Part shown: positions 35,658 through 44,666 of the stretch, piece after piece | Layout of the letters: every line of letters starts with the position of its first letter | Position numbering within the stretch: the first letter of the stretch is position 1 | Origin: Saprospiraceae bacterium UBA2329 | Lineage (GTDB): Bacteria; Bacteroidota; Bacteroidia; Chitinophagales; Saprospiraceae | Direction of reading: 5' to 3' | Length of the DNA stretch: 64,000 bases | Assembly (NCBI GenBank): GCA_002344975.1 | Contig: DDUV01000042.1 | Span: 60,619-124,618, forward strand | Position numbers and translations under genes: made by a program | Notes under the pieces: generated by a model | Database searches by the model: none | What the model was told of the DNA's origin: nothing | The model's input: the letters and a program-made list of their open reading frames with translations, nothing else

Positions 35658-36461
35658 TCACACTTCGGCGGGAAGGTGCTGTAGTACGGTTTTTGCTGCC
35701 AGCGGAGCCAGTTTTTCTTTTTCTTGAGGATGACTCCACCCCCAAGCCGGGCGCCACCACGGGAGTACGGGCATACTGAATTGAATATGGCAACCGTTGC
35801 CCGGCGAAGATTGGATGTTGAGTTGGCCTTTCATGCCGATCATTCGCATTTTCATGCTACCGAGACCTGCTCCGAAGTATGTTTTTTCGGTGTTGAAGCC
35901 TTTCCCATTGTCCTGAATGCTGCAATACAAACGCCGGCCATCAAGGCTGAACCGCACATTCACTTCGCCGGCGTCGGAGTGCCGCATCGCGTTGTGCAGG
36001 GTCTCTTTGATGATGAGGTAAAGGTGCCGCCTTTGTATCGCAGGGATTCGTATGGCCTTGAGCGGCGGGGCTACCGACAGAGAGAAACGGATGCCTTTGG
36101 GCTCCAGTAGTTCATGTCCGTGCCGGTTGATGAGAGCGGCCAAATGCCCCAATTGGCGACTGGAGCTGCCAAGCACCGCTACCGTGTCGCTGATGGAGTT
36201 GTGTACCTGATCGGCCTCTTCACTGATGCGGTCTAAATATTTCTGGGCCAGTTCTTTATCTCCATTCAACAACTCCATGGACACCAATCCGGCCAGCATG
36301 GAGATATTGCTCAGCGAGGCCCCCAATTCGTCGTGCAGGTCGCAGGCAATGCTGCTGCGCAATTTTCGCATGGCTTTGCGTTGCCGCAACAAAATGAAAA
36401 TTAGCATGCCTACGGATACCGTTGCAAAAAGCAAAACAGGAAGAATAATTTGAGGTTTCAT
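35658..36461 (-). CDS. short membrane-anchored histidine kinase (HisKA_3 / NarX-type)
   Basis: A 267-residue sensor kinase with one N-terminal membrane helix (about 5-25) and no periplasmic or PAS/TPR sensory domain. The HisKA_3 dimerisation helix has the phosphorylated His43 (ACDLHDELGASLSN). The ATPase domain has the N-box KETLHNAMRHS (Asn157), the G1 box DNGKGF (184-189) and the G2 region GLGSMKMR (199-206). The chain ends with a short Trp/Pro-rich tail. With no sensor domain it may respond to the membrane state or to a partner protein. It forms a two-gene unit with the response regulator downstream. Confidence 0.92.
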   Translation of the reverse strand: MKPQIILPVLLFATVSVGMLIFILLRQRKAMRKLRSSIACDLHDELGASLSNISMLAGLVSMELLNGDKELAQKYLDRISEEADQVHNSISDTVAVLGSSSRQLGHLAALINRHGHELLEPKGIRFSLSVAPPLKAIRIPAIQRRHLYLIIKETLHNAMRHSDAGEVNVRFSLDGRRLYCSIQDNGKGFNTEKTYFGAGLGSMKMRMIGMKGQLNIQSSPGNGCHIQFSMPVLPWWRPAWGWSHPQEKEKLAPLAAKTVLQHLPAEV

Positions 36462-36493
36462 ATTGATTGAATGGGTTGGTGTAACAATACTCT

Positions 36494-36521
36494 CAAAACT
36501 AAATAGATAGAGACGGACAAA
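36494..36521 (-). promoter_or_regulatory. candidate promoter of the two-component operon
   Basis: Minus-strand TAGTTTTG (36494-36501) matches the TAnnTTTG -7 box, with TTTG at 36518-36521, 16 bases upstream, close to the expected spacing. It lies about 33 bases before the kinase ATG. The whole 36462-36752 spacer otherwise holds no gene; a weak inverted repeat (CAAGACC...GGTCGTCTTG, about 36592-36640) may be the end of the preceding dehydrogenase transcript's neighbour, but it has no T-run. Confidence 0.5.
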
Positions 36522-36752
36522 TGTTACCGGTCATAGCAGTTCGCACCAAAAAAGGTACCTGAAATTTATGGTTCCACAGAATCATAAAAAGCAAGACCCG
36601 CGAAGTGCTTTCACGGCAAAATCAGGTCGTCTTGTGCCAATATAGTGAATCGGGCTTGTGTAAGGTTTGCTTAAAGAGTATTCGTAGATAGTATTGCAAG
36701 GAGAACAAATATACGATGTTTTTTATTGTGATGCAACATAAATATCGAAAAA

Positions 36753-39683
36753 TCAACTCAACGCCGCTCGCAGTACCTCCACCGGGTGCAGTGCTTTGCG
36801 GCCCGTTCCGTCGGCTATCTGGTGGCGGCAACTGGTGCCCGGCGCGGCAATGATGACCTCCTCGCCGGCTTTGCGTACGGCTGGGAACAGTACCAATTCA
36901 CCCACTTGCATGCTCACTTCGTAGCGCTCGGCTTCATACCCAAAAGAGCCGGCCATGCCGCAACAACCGGATGGGATGACCTCCACCGTGTAGTTTTTTG
37001 GCAATGACAGTGCCCATGCAGAAGGCTCTACCCCGGCCAATGCCTTTTGGTGGCAATGCCCGTGCAGCAGCACTCGCGCCGGCGCCTCGGTAAAGGCTTC
37101 GGCACTGATGCGGCCTTTTTGTATTTCCGAAGCCAGAAATTCTTCTATCAGCAGCGCATGTTGCCCCAGGGTGATGGCGGCCTCGCGGTCGGCGGGTTCC
37201 ACCAATTTTGGATACTCATCGCGGAAGCCGAGTATGGCCGAGGGTTCGATGCCGAGCAGGGGCGTTTCCGGGCCGACGAGTTCGCGGAAGATGCGCACAT
37301 TTTCACGGGCCAAACGCCGGGCCGGAATCAACAAACCCTTCGAGAAATGTGCCCGCCCGCTGTCGGGATGTGGCGGCATTTCCACCCGGTAGCCCAGTCG
37401 GGTCAGTAGTTCCACCGCCTGTATGCCGACATGGGTGTCGTTGTAGTTGGTAAACTCATCGCAAAAGAGATACACCTTGCCTTTTTCATTGCCGGAAGGC
37501 TGGAGGTGGCGGCCCGTTTGATTCCACCATTTGCGCAGGGTGGTTTTTTGCAGCAAAGGCATGGAGCGCTGAGGCGCAATGTGCAATGCCCGCTTGAGCA
37601 GGCCCGAAGTGAGCGGGTTTTTTAGAAAAAAATTGTTGATGCCCGGTACCGTCGCCGCCAGCGCGTTGATGCTGCCGATGTGCCCGAAAACCCGTGCGCG
37701 CAGGGGCACGCCTTTGGCCTGGTAATAATGGTGCAAAAACTCGGCTTTCATCGTGGCCATGTCCACATTGGAGGGGCATTCCGAGGCGCAACCTTTGCAG
37801 GACAGGCACAGTGACATGACCTCGTACAGTTCTTCGTGGGCAAAGCGATTCTCTCCGTTTTCCGAGCGGGTGAGAAACTCGCGCAGGGCGTTGGCGCGGG
37901 CGCGGGTGGTGTCGCGTTCGTTGCGCGTGGCCATATACGAGGGGCACATGGTGCCGCCGGTGACGTGGGGCAACTTGCGGCAATCGCCCGAACCGCTGCA
38001 TTTTTCGGCCAGTCCGAGGATGCCTTTTGTGGCCGAGAAATCGAAAACAGTATCAATTTTTGGGGGCGGCGCGTCTTGCAGGTAGCGCAGCGAGGTGTCC
38101 ATCGGCAGGGCATCCACGATTTTGCCGGGATTGAAAATGCCGGCGGGGTCCCATTGCTGTTTGATGCGGCGCAAGAGGGCGTAATTGTCCTCTCCGATGA
38201 TGAGCGGAATAAATTCGGCGCGCACCCTGCCGTCGCCGTGTTCGCCGCTGAGCGAGCCATTGTATTTTTTGATCAATCGGGCGGAAGCCTCCGCTATTTC
38301 CCGCAATTGTCTGACGCCCTCGGAGGTTTTGAGGTCGAGGCTGGGGCGCGGGTGTAGTTCGCCGGCGCCGGCATGGGCGTAATACACGCATTGCTGACCA
38401 AAAGAGGCCATCATATCGGCAAAATCGGCGATGTATTCGGGCAGGTCGGCGATGTCCACAGCGGCGTCTTCCACAAATTCGAGTGGCTTGGCGTCGGTTG
38501 TCACATTCGACAACACGCCGAAACCCGCAGCCCGCAAGGCAAACACCTGCTGCGACTGTGCCCCCGAAACGATGGGGAACGCATAGCCCAGACCGGCAGC
38601 GCGGAGATCGGCAATCATGGCATTGGCCTCTGCTTCGGCCTCCTCAAAAGTTTGTCCCCGGAATTCCACCATGAGGATGGCGGCGGGATCGCCCTGCAAA
38701 AAGAAGCGGTTTTTCTGTTGCGAGCGGTTGGCTTTGGTACAATCCAAGATGAACTTGTCCATCAGTTCGCAGGCATAAGGGGCGCGGCGCATGGCGATTT
38801 GGGCAGCCCGAAGTGCGGCGTCCAACGTGTCGAAATGGGCGCATACCAAAGCATCCTGCGGTGGCGGGAGGGGACTCAGATTCAATTTGATTTCGGTGCT
38901 GAATGCGAGGGTGCCTTCCGAGCCGGCTAAGAGTTTGCAAAAATTGAAATCCGGGCCGCCGGGACTGAAAATATTGGATTGTAACAGCACGTCCACCGCA
39001 TAGCCGGTATTGCGGCGCGGTATGCCGGGTTTGGGATATTGTTCGCGAATGGAGGTCTGGCGTTCGGGCTGCGACAACTCCTGTGAAATCTGTCGGTAGA
39101 GATCGCCTTCGAGGCCGGGCGCGGCTGATTTTTTTTCAAAATCTTCTTTCGACAATGGCCCGAACGTGACCGTATCGCCGTCGCTCAGCACGGCGCGGAT
39201 TTCCAGCAGATGGTCGCGGGTGGTACCGTATTTGATGGAAGTACTCCCGCAGGAGTTGTTGCCCGTCATGCCGCCGATCATGCAGCGCGAGGCGGTGGCG
39301 GTGTTGGGACCGAAAAAGAGGCCGTGGGGTTTCAAAAAAGCGTTCAGTTCATCGCGTATGACGCCGGGCTGCACGCGCACCCAGGATTCGGCGACGTTGA
39401 GTTCCAAAATACCCGTCATGTGCCGCGACACGTCGGCCACAATGCCCGTGCCCACGCACTGTCCGGCCAAAGAAGTGCCCGCTGTACGCGGAATGATGGA
39501 GACGCCTTCCCGGCGGGCGAAGGCGATCAAAAGTCTTATGTCGTCCTCATTTTTAGGATAAGCTACGGCTAATGGTATTTCGCGGTAGATGCTGCCGTCG
39601 GTGGCGTAGAGCGTGCGCAGGAGGCGGCCGGTATGTAGTTCGCCGGTGAGTTGGCCTGCCAATCGGGAGAGTTGGTCTTGCAT
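36753..39683 (-). CDS. YdiJ-like FAD-linked 2-hydroxyacid dehydrogenase with Fe-S domain
   Basis: A 976-residue fusion of a glycolate-oxidase-type flavoprotein and an Fe-S/CCG protein, the architecture of E. coli YdiJ (about 1000 residues; a D-2-hydroxyglutarate dehydrogenase). The FAD-binding PCMH domain has PRTAGTSLAGQCVGTGIVAD and MTGNNSCGSTSIKYGTTRDH; the FAD oxidase C-terminal domain has HAGAGELHPRPSLD and GSLSGEHGDGRVR. Two 4Fe-4S clusters follow: one in CSGSGDC...GTMCPSY and the other in CLSCKGCASECP. A CCG domain with HGHCHQKAL and SGCCGMAGSFGYE closes the chain. It probably oxidises a D-2-hydroxyacid and passes electrons to quinone. The ATG at 39683 fits the family better than an upstream non-ATG start. 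The gene is monocistronic. Confidence 0.92.
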   Translation of the reverse strand: MQDQLSRLAGQLTGELHTGRLLRTLYATDGSIYREIPLAVAYPKNEDDIRLLIAFARREGVSIIPRTAGTSLAGQCVGTGIVADVSRHMTGILELNVAESWVRVQPGVIRDELNAFLKPHGLFFGPNTATASRCMIGGMTGNNSCGSTSIKYGTTRDHLLEIRAVLSDGDTVTFGPLSKEDFEKKSAAPGLEGDLYRQISQELSQPERQTSIREQYPKPGIPRRNTGYAVDVLLQSNIFSPGGPDFNFCKLLAGSEGTLAFSTEIKLNLSPLPPPQDALVCAHFDTLDAALRAAQIAMRRAPYACELMDKFILDCTKANRSQQKNRFFLQGDPAAILMVEFRGQTFEEAEAEANAMIADLRAAGLGYAFPIVSGAQSQQVFALRAAGFGVLSNVTTDAKPLEFVEDAAVDIADLPEYIADFADMMASFGQQCVYYAHAGAGELHPRPSLDLKTSEGVRQLREIAEASARLIKKYNGSLSGEHGDGRVRAEFIPLIIGEDNYALLRRIKQQWDPAGIFNPGKIVDALPMDTSLRYLQDAPPPKIDTVFDFSATKGILGLAEKCSGSGDCRKLPHVTGGTMCPSYMATRNERDTTRARANALREFLTRSENGENRFAHEELYEVMSLCLSCKGCASECPSNVDMATMKAEFLHHYYQAKGVPLRARVFGHIGSINALAATVPGINNFFLKNPLTSGLLKRALHIAPQRSMPLLQKTTLRKWWNQTGRHLQPSGNEKGKVYLFCDEFTNYNDTHVGIQAVELLTRLGYRVEMPPHPDSGRAHFSKGLLIPARRLARENVRIFRELVGPETPLLGIEPSAILGFRDEYPKLVEPADREAAITLGQHALLIEEFLASEIQKGRISAEAFTEAPARVLLHGHCHQKALAGVEPSAWALSLPKNYTVEVIPSGCCGMAGSFGYEAERYEVSMQVGELVLFPAVRKAGEEVIIAAPGTSCRHQIADGTGRKALHPVEVLRAALS

Positions 39684-39806
39684 GATTGCTGAAGCTGTGA
39701 TGTGGGACAAAGTTCGCAAAAAAAATCAGGTTCTCACAAGGAATACCAGGTTCCCTAAGCTGAAATTCCGACCAATATTTTACGCCATACAGAATAAGTC
39801 CTTACC

Positions 39807-40886
39807 TTAGCCCACCCCGTTCATAAACTGCTGCACCAAGCGGTGAAAATGATGCAAGCCCTGCTCCTGTGTGGGTGAGTAGCGCCCGGTTTGGTAGTAC
39901 CGCGACTGAATGCCCCGCTGCACGCTTTCCACCACCGCTTCATCTTCCATTTCCGTGAGATCCAACTGATTGAGTGCACGCTCAGAGGCTGCATTGTCGA
40001 AATAATAGGTTCTGAACCGGATGCGGGTGCGCTGATGCGAGAGGGGTTCTACGACGTTGAGCGACAAGCCCCAGGGGTAAAAATTGAACATCAGGTTGGG
40101 AAACACCCAGTAGTAGTAGGCATACACCCGGCGGCCATGATCGGGCGCGCCGGCAGGAATGTCGAAGCAGGGTTCACCCTCTTTGGCAATACCCACTTGC
40201 AGGTTGCAGTACGGGTGCAATTCATACTCGTATTTTCCGAATTCAATGGCCTGATTCAGCGCCGGATGCACAAACGGAATGTGAAATCCCTCTAAGTAAT
40301 TGTCGCAATACAAAGCCCAGTTGGCCTGCACCTCATAGTCTTGCGAGTGTTCCGGTGAATAGCGCAAGGTATCCAATGCCATCCAGCCGATGCGCTCTGT
40401 GATGGGGCGTATCAATTCCTCAAACGGCATGGCGGGCTGCAACGACACAAACAACAGCCCCAGCCATTCGGCAAACGGTATCCGGCTGAGGTCGTCGGCA
40501 GGGGAGGGGAAGTTCTCCACGCCATCGAACTCGGGCATACTTCGGAAACGGCCATCCAACCTGAAACAGCGCCCGTGGTAGCCGCAAGACAGAATGCGTT
40601 GGGATCCAGGCTGTTCTACCACCAATTTCCCCCGGTGTGTACACACATTGGAAAGACAATGCGCCCGTCCTTCTGCGTCGCGGGTGAAGAGCAGCGGCTC
40701 GTCCAATACGCCGGGCAAGAGCGCAAACGGCCACACTTGCTGCGGCGATGCAATGACTTCGCTTTCGGCCACCCACTGCCAGGTGGAGGCGAAAATGCAC
40801 TCTTTGACGGTTTCAAAAGTGCCTGCCTCCCGGTAGAAAGCGGCTGGCAGCGTGTGCGCCTGATGGATGTTTTCGGAAATGTGCAT
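39807..40886 (-). CDS. Rieske non-heme iron oxygenase, alpha subunit
   Basis: A 359-residue ring-hydroxylating-type oxygenase. The Rieske 2Fe-2S ligands are Cys82-X-His84 and Cys101-X2-His104 (CTHRG, CGYHG). The catalytic domain has the mononuclear-iron motif in DNYLEGFHIPFVHP (about residues 200-213). No ferredoxin, reductase or beta-subunit gene is nearby, so electron donors must be encoded elsewhere. The homologous group includes carnitine/glycine-betaine oxygenases (CntA/GbcA-like) as well as aromatic oxygenases; the sequence alone does not tell the substrate. The ATG at 40886 gives MHISENIHQAHTLP. Confidence 0.9.
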   Translation of the reverse strand: MHISENIHQAHTLPAAFYREAGTFETVKECIFASTWQWVAESEVIASPQQVWPFALLPGVLDEPLLFTRDAEGRAHCLSNVCTHRGKLVVEQPGSQRILSCGYHGRCFRLDGRFRSMPEFDGVENFPSPADDLSRIPFAEWLGLLFVSLQPAMPFEELIRPITERIGWMALDTLRYSPEHSQDYEVQANWALYCDNYLEGFHIPFVHPALNQAIEFGKYEYELHPYCNLQVGIAKEGEPCFDIPAGAPDHGRRVYAYYYWVFPNLMFNFYPWGLSLNVVEPLSHQRTRIRFRTYYFDNAASERALNQLDLTEMEDEAVVESVQRGIQSRYYQTGRYSPTQEQGLHHFHRLVQQFMNGVG

Positions 40887-40935
40887 AACAAACAATGTGC
40901 TGATGTGCTAATGTGCTGCGTCCAATCTCAAGTTT

Positions 40936-42021
40936 TCACAGCGGTTGCCCGCTCTTTTCCATGGCGGCCCTGCGCTGCTCCACATATTGCCGCCACTCGG
41001 TAAGGGCTTCCTGAAAATCAGCCGGTAGTTCGCTGTCGAAGTACATAGCCTCGCCGGTGGTGGGATGTATGAAGCCCAGCGATTTGGCGTGCAGCGCGTG
41101 CCGGGGCATGATGTTGAAAGCCTTTTGCACAAACATTTTGTACTTGCTGAACACCGTGCCTTTCACAATGTAATCGCCGCCATAGCGCTCATCGCTGAAC
41201 AGCGGGTGCCCGATGTGTTTCATGTGTACGCGAATCTGGTGGGTGCGGCCGGTTTCGAGATTGCATTGTATGAGGCTCACAAAATACAGTCGTTCCAGCA
41301 CTTTGTAATGCGTGACGGCCCATTTGCCATGATCGCCTTCCGGGAAAACGGTAAACATCTGCCGGTCTTTGCGGTCGCGGCCCACATGCCCGCGCACAGT
41401 ACCCTGGTCGGCTTTGGGTTCGCCCCAAACCATTGCGTAATAAGTGCGCTGTACGGTGTGGTAAAAAAACTGTTTGGCCAAGTGTGACAGCGCAAACTCT
41501 GTTTTGGCCACCACCATCAGCCCGGAGGTGTTTTTGTCAATGCGGTGTACCAGGCCCACCCGGTTGTCTTGCCCGTCGCCGATGACGGGGGCCTTATTTT
41601 GCTGGAAATGCCATGCCAATGCGTTCACCAAAGTGCCCCGCCAATGCCCTACGCCCGGATGCACCACCAAGCCCGCCGGTTTGTGCAGTACCAATAGGTC
41701 GTCATCTTCATAGATGATGTCGAGGGGCATGCGCTGCGGCACAATGCGAACGCCGCTGCCGGGCGGTTTGGGTACCAGCACGGTGATGCGCTGGCCTGGT
41801 TTTACTTTGAAATTGGGCTTGATTTCCTGATTGTCCACGCGGATAGAACCGGCTCGAATGGCATTTTGCAGGCGATTGCGAGACACACGTTGCATTCTGT
41901 CTATCAGGAACTTATCAATGCGGATGGGGCTTTGGTTGGGGTCCACCAAAATCTCATTATAGTCCGAATACTCTTCATCCTGTTGTTCGGAGCCTTCCAA
42001 TTCTTCTTCCTCTTCCTGCAT
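40936..42021 (-). CDS. rluD: RluD-like 23S rRNA pseudouridine synthase
   Basis: A 361-residue RluA-family enzyme. An acidic N-terminal tail (1-30) is followed by an S4 RNA-binding domain (about 35-85: IRIDKFLIDRMQRVSRNRLQN, RVDNQEIKPNFKVKPGQ). The catalytic core has HRIDKNTSGLMVVAKT with the nucleophilic Asp, then QRTYYAMVWG and TGRTHQIRVHMKHIGHPLF. It isomerises uridines in 23S rRNA helix 69, by analogy with E. coli RluD; other RluA-type targets remain possible. It is 49 bp upstream of the Rieske gene on the same strand. Confidence 0.9.
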   Translation of the reverse strand: MQEEEEELEGSEQQDEEYSDYNEILVDPNQSPIRIDKFLIDRMQRVSRNRLQNAIRAGSIRVDNQEIKPNFKVKPGQRITVLVPKPPGSGVRIVPQRMPLDIIYEDDDLLVLHKPAGLVVHPGVGHWRGTLVNALAWHFQQNKAPVIGDGQDNRVGLVHRIDKNTSGLMVVAKTEFALSHLAKQFFYHTVQRTYYAMVWGEPKADQGTVRGHVGRDRKDRQMFTVFPEGDHGKWAVTHYKVLERLYFVSLIQCNLETGRTHQIRVHMKHIGHPLFSDERYGGDYIVKGTVFSKYKMFVQKAFNIMPRHALHAKSLGFIHPTTGEAMYFDSELPADFQEALTEWRQYVEQRRAAMEKSGQPL

Positions 42022-42066
42022 GTTTCGTTTTCAGGTGTACTTGCGATGTGCAAAGGTATCAAAAAA

Positions 42067-42738
42067 TTAAGAATGAGACACCGCCGCCAGCACGCCGAAA
42101 TAATGGCACACGCTGCCCGCCAGTACCAGCAAGTGCCAGATTGCATGGTGGTAAGGCAGCTTTTTGGCCAAATAGAAGACCACGCCGAGTGTGTAACAAA
42201 CTCCGCCGGCAAGAATCCAGGCCAGAATGTCTCCCGGTACCATCGCAATCATAGGCTTGATGATGAGTACGGCAGCCCAGCCCATAGCCAGATACAGCAT
42301 GGTGGAAATGAACTTGTGTTTGCCGGTGGCGAATATTTTGTACACCAACCCGATCAGCGACACGCTCCACAACCCGATGAGCACGCCGTAGCCGGAAAAA
42401 GTGGGAACGAACAACAAAATGAAGGGCGTGTAGGTGCCCGCAATGAGAAAGTAAATGGCAATGTGATCCAATGTATTGAAGACGCGACGCAGGCGGGGCC
42501 TGTTGGCGGCATGGTACAAGGTGGAGGTGAGATAAACCAAAATGAGCGAAACGCCGAATGCCAGACCGCCCGTTACCAAGCTCCAGTGCAGGGTTTGTAC
42601 GAAAATTTTGACCAACAAATAGGAGGTTCCGCCAATGGCCAGCAGCAGCCCCATAGCGTGTGTGACGACATTAAGAAGCTCCTCTTTCGGCGAGGCGAGA
42701 TCGGCAGCGACGATTTGGTAATAGCGATGAAGTTTCAT
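42067..42738 (-). CDS. hemolysin III / PAQR-family membrane protein (YqfA/TrhA-like)
   Basis: A 223-residue protein with seven membrane helices. Family features: EELLNVVTHAMGLLLAI near the start with conserved Glu and His, TSTLYHAA, TLDHIAIYFLIAGTYTPF, and YHHAIWHLLVLAGSVCHYF at the end. The conserved His and Asp residues form the metal site of the PAQR/CREST superfamily, which links to lipid or membrane-energetics homeostasis rather than real haemolysis. The ATG at 42738 (MKLHRYYQ) fits the family start better than the upstream non-ATG extension. It lies 45 bp upstream of the rluD-like gene. Confidence 0.92.
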   Translation of the reverse strand: MKLHRYYQIVAADLASPKEELLNVVTHAMGLLLAIGGTSYLLVKIFVQTLHWSLVTGGLAFGVSLILVYLTSTLYHAANRPRLRRVFNTLDHIAIYFLIAGTYTPFILLFVPTFSGYGVLIGLWSVSLIGLVYKIFATGKHKFISTMLYLAMGWAAVLIIKPMIAMVPGDILAWILAGGVCYTLGVVFYLAKKLPYHHAIWHLLVLAGSVCHYFGVLAAVSHS

Positions 42739-42891
42739 ATTGATGCAGATGATTAGATGAATATCGGCAGGCTTTTGCAAGCCGCAAGCCTGGCGTTTAG
42801 TCAACAGTTGACGCCGGCGCTCGGTTGCCGCATAACTAACGCTGTTTTGCTCTCAATCTATATTTTAAATACCTCGGCCAGTTGAAAACAC

Positions 42892-42899
42892 TAACTTTG
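42892..42899 (+). promoter_or_regulatory. -7 box of the gamma-carbonic-anhydrase-like gene
   Basis: TAACTTTG matches the TAnnTTTG box 18 bases before the ATG at 42918, giving a very short leader. No good TTTG -33 box is seen at the expected distance. The 180-bp spacer to the divergent hemolysin III gene contains no gene. Confidence 0.4.
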
Positions 42900-42917
42900 C
42901 TCATAAATCTTAGCCAC

Positions 42918-43454
42918 ATGGCACTCATCAAATCAGTTCGGGGCTTCACACCCCAAAATGGCGAGGACTGCTACTTCGCAGAAAATGCCACCATCATCGG
43001 CGACGTGGTCATGGGCGACCAATGCAGCGTTTGGTTTCAGGCGGTTGTTCGCGGCGATGTCAACAGCATCCGCATGGGCAACAAAGTCAATATTCAGGAC
43101 GGCGCGGTCATTCACGGCACCTACCTGCGGGCCGCCACCACCATCGGCAACAACGTCTCCATCGGCCACCGGGCCATCGTTCACGGCTGCACCCTGCACG
43201 ACAATGTGCTGGTGGGCATGGGCGCCATTATCATGGACAATGCAGTGGTGGAGGAAAATGTACTGATTGCAGCAGGTGCGGTGGTATTGGAAAACAGCCG
43301 CCTCGAATCGGGGCATATTTATGCCGGCGTGCCCGCCAAAAAAGTGAAGGCCGTCAGTCCGGAGCAGTTCAAAGACAGCATCGAGCGCATCGCCAATGCC
43401 TACATCATGTACTCCGGTTGGTTCAAGGACGAAGACGCTCCTAACGCCGGCTGA
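42918..43454 (+). CDS. gamma-carbonic-anhydrase-like hexapeptide-repeat protein
   Basis: A 178-residue left-handed beta-helix protein of the gamma-CA/PaaY/YrdA family. The repeats run from NATIIGDVVMGDQCSVWF to NVLIAAGAVVLENSRLE. The three metal-binding histidines are in AVIHGTY and GHRAIVHGC. It lacks the acidic loop of Methanosarcina Cam, as do the YrdA-type proteins, so carbonic anhydrase activity is uncertain; some relatives act as thioesterases or have unknown roles. The ATG at 42918 follows a TAACTTTG box closely. It is the only plus-strand gene in the stretch from 1 to 45.9 kb. Confidence 0.92.
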   Translation: MALIKSVRGFTPQNGEDCYFAENATIIGDVVMGDQCSVWFQAVVRGDVNSIRMGNKVNIQDGAVIHGTYLRAATTIGNNVSIGHRAIVHGCTLHDNVLVGMGAIIMDNAVVEENVLIAAGAVVLENSRLESGHIYAGVPAKKVKAVSPEQFKDSIERIANAYIMYSGWFKDEDAPNAG

Positions 43455-43558
43455 GCTGATCGTTTCAAATGCGTAGTGAAGGGGTGACTATCTCCGCGTT
43501 TACAGAGCAAGTCACCCCTTCACTCAACCAATATCCATCCCTCCTAACGCCGGCTGAG
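43438..43558. repeat. 18-bp direct repeats flanking a 15-bp-arm palindrome
   Basis: CTCCTAACGCCGGCTGAG occurs identically at 43438-43455 and 43541-43558. The first copy ends the gamma-CA-like gene (TGA) and the second ends the convergent exporter gene on the other strand (TAG on minus). Between them a perfect inverted repeat has arms AGTGAAGGGGTGACT (43475-43489) and AGTCACCCCTTCACT (43510-43524) with a 20-base loop. The palindrome can serve as a bidirectional terminator for the two convergent genes, although T-runs are lacking. The layout also looks like insertion of a small palindromic element with target duplication. Confidence 0.75.
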
Positions 43559-44455
43559 ATATACTCCCGCCATGATGAGCGCTATGCCTGCCAGGTGAAA
43601 AACGGTCATGGTTTCTCCGTCCAAAACGCCCCAGCCCAAAGCTATGACGGGCATAAGGTAGGCCACCGTGGACGAAAAAATGGCGCTGGTTTTTTTTACC
43701 AAATGAAAAAACAACACGGAGGCAATCACCGTGCCGCCCAGCGATAAAATGGCCACATAGCCTAAGCCCGTGAGCGCTCCGGCCTGCGTGCTTAAACGGT
43801 GTAGAAAGTCGGTGCCTGTCAGCAAGAATATCAGGCCCGGAATACCGACCATCGTAAAGGATACGGCGCTCAGTGTCAGGGAATTGGTGTTGCCGAAATA
43901 AGTGGCTACAATGTTCAGGTTGGCGCCGTAGCACACCGTAGCTACCACGATGAGCATACTGTAGGCCACGCTGCCCGACAGCCCGCCTTTTTGCCCCAGC
44001 AAAATCAACACAGTAGCGCCCGCCAGCCCCAGGATGACGCCGGCCACTTTGGCCCAGATTACTTTTGCCTGAAAAAAGACAATGCCCAGCACGAGCGTAA
44101 ACAAAGGCGTCAGTGTGTTCAACATGCCGGCCACCGAGCTGCTCACCCGCTGTTGGGCAAAAGAGAACAAAAACGCGGGTATGGCTGTACCCAACAGTCC
44201 TACTGCCAGAAACATGCGCCAACGCTGCCACTCTACCTCACGGCGGCGCGCCCACACCACCGGAAATAAAGCCAATGCCGTGATACTCAGCCGCAAACAA
44301 GCTACTTGTGTGGCACTGTAGGCCGTCAAACTCTTCTTGATGAGGATGAAAGAACTGCCCCAGGTGAGGGCCAAAATGCCGAGTATGATGAATCCCAACC
44401 AGCGGTCGGAAATGCGCGGCGCAGCGGCGGGCGCCGGTTTGGTCGTAGTGCTCAT
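43544..44455 (-). CDS. EamA/DMT-family exporter
   Basis: A 303-residue transporter of the drug/metabolite superfamily, with ten membrane helices in two EamA repeats. The first repeat starts WLGFIILGILALTWGSSFILIKKSL, which has the typical WGSSF turn; the second starts KVIWAKVAGVILGLAGATVLI. The ATG at 44455 was taken; an upstream in-frame start would be TTG. The substrate is unknown; relatives export amino acids or other metabolites. Confidence 0.92.
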   Translation of the reverse strand: MSTTTKPAPAAAPRISDRWLGFIILGILALTWGSSFILIKKSLTAYSATQVACLRLSITALALFPVVWARRREVEWQRWRMFLAVGLLGTAIPAFLFSFAQQRVSSSVAGMLNTLTPLFTLVLGIVFFQAKVIWAKVAGVILGLAGATVLILLGQKGGLSGSVAYSMLIVVATVCYGANLNIVATYFGNTNSLTLSAVSFTMVGIPGLIFLLTGTDFLHRLSTQAGALTGLGYVAILSLGGTVIASVLFFHLVKKTSAIFSSTVAYLMPVIALGWGVLDGETMTVFHLAGIALIMAGVYLSRR

Positions 44456-44550
44456 GGCCTGTGTTGACTTTGGCAAACCGGCTACATAGCCGGAATACGC
44501 GTAAACGCTCGGATTCGGATTCCGGTTGCAGACAATCCAATGCCCGGCAC

Positions 44551-44586
44551 ATAAAAAAGGGTCGGTACCGAAAAGGATACCGACCC
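44551..44586 (-). terminator. intrinsic terminator of the Hsp20 genes
   Basis: On the minus strand GGGTCGGTA (44578-44586) pairs perfectly with TACCGACCC (44559-44567), followed by a T-run (44552-44558). It lies 80 bases after the stop of the Hsp20 gene at 44667 and would end its transcript before the exporter gene. Confidence 0.85.
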
Positions 44587-44666
44587 GTCAAAAACACCTA
44601 AAACCCTATTAACTAACCTTTGCACCTGCCCGGAGGCAGGATTTTCATTAACCCCAAAACTGAGGC

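Noticed and set aside
36592..36640. Terminator hairpin between the kinase and the dehydrogenase genes
   Set aside because: The arms (CAAGACC and GGTCGTCTTG) pair imperfectly and no T-run follows.
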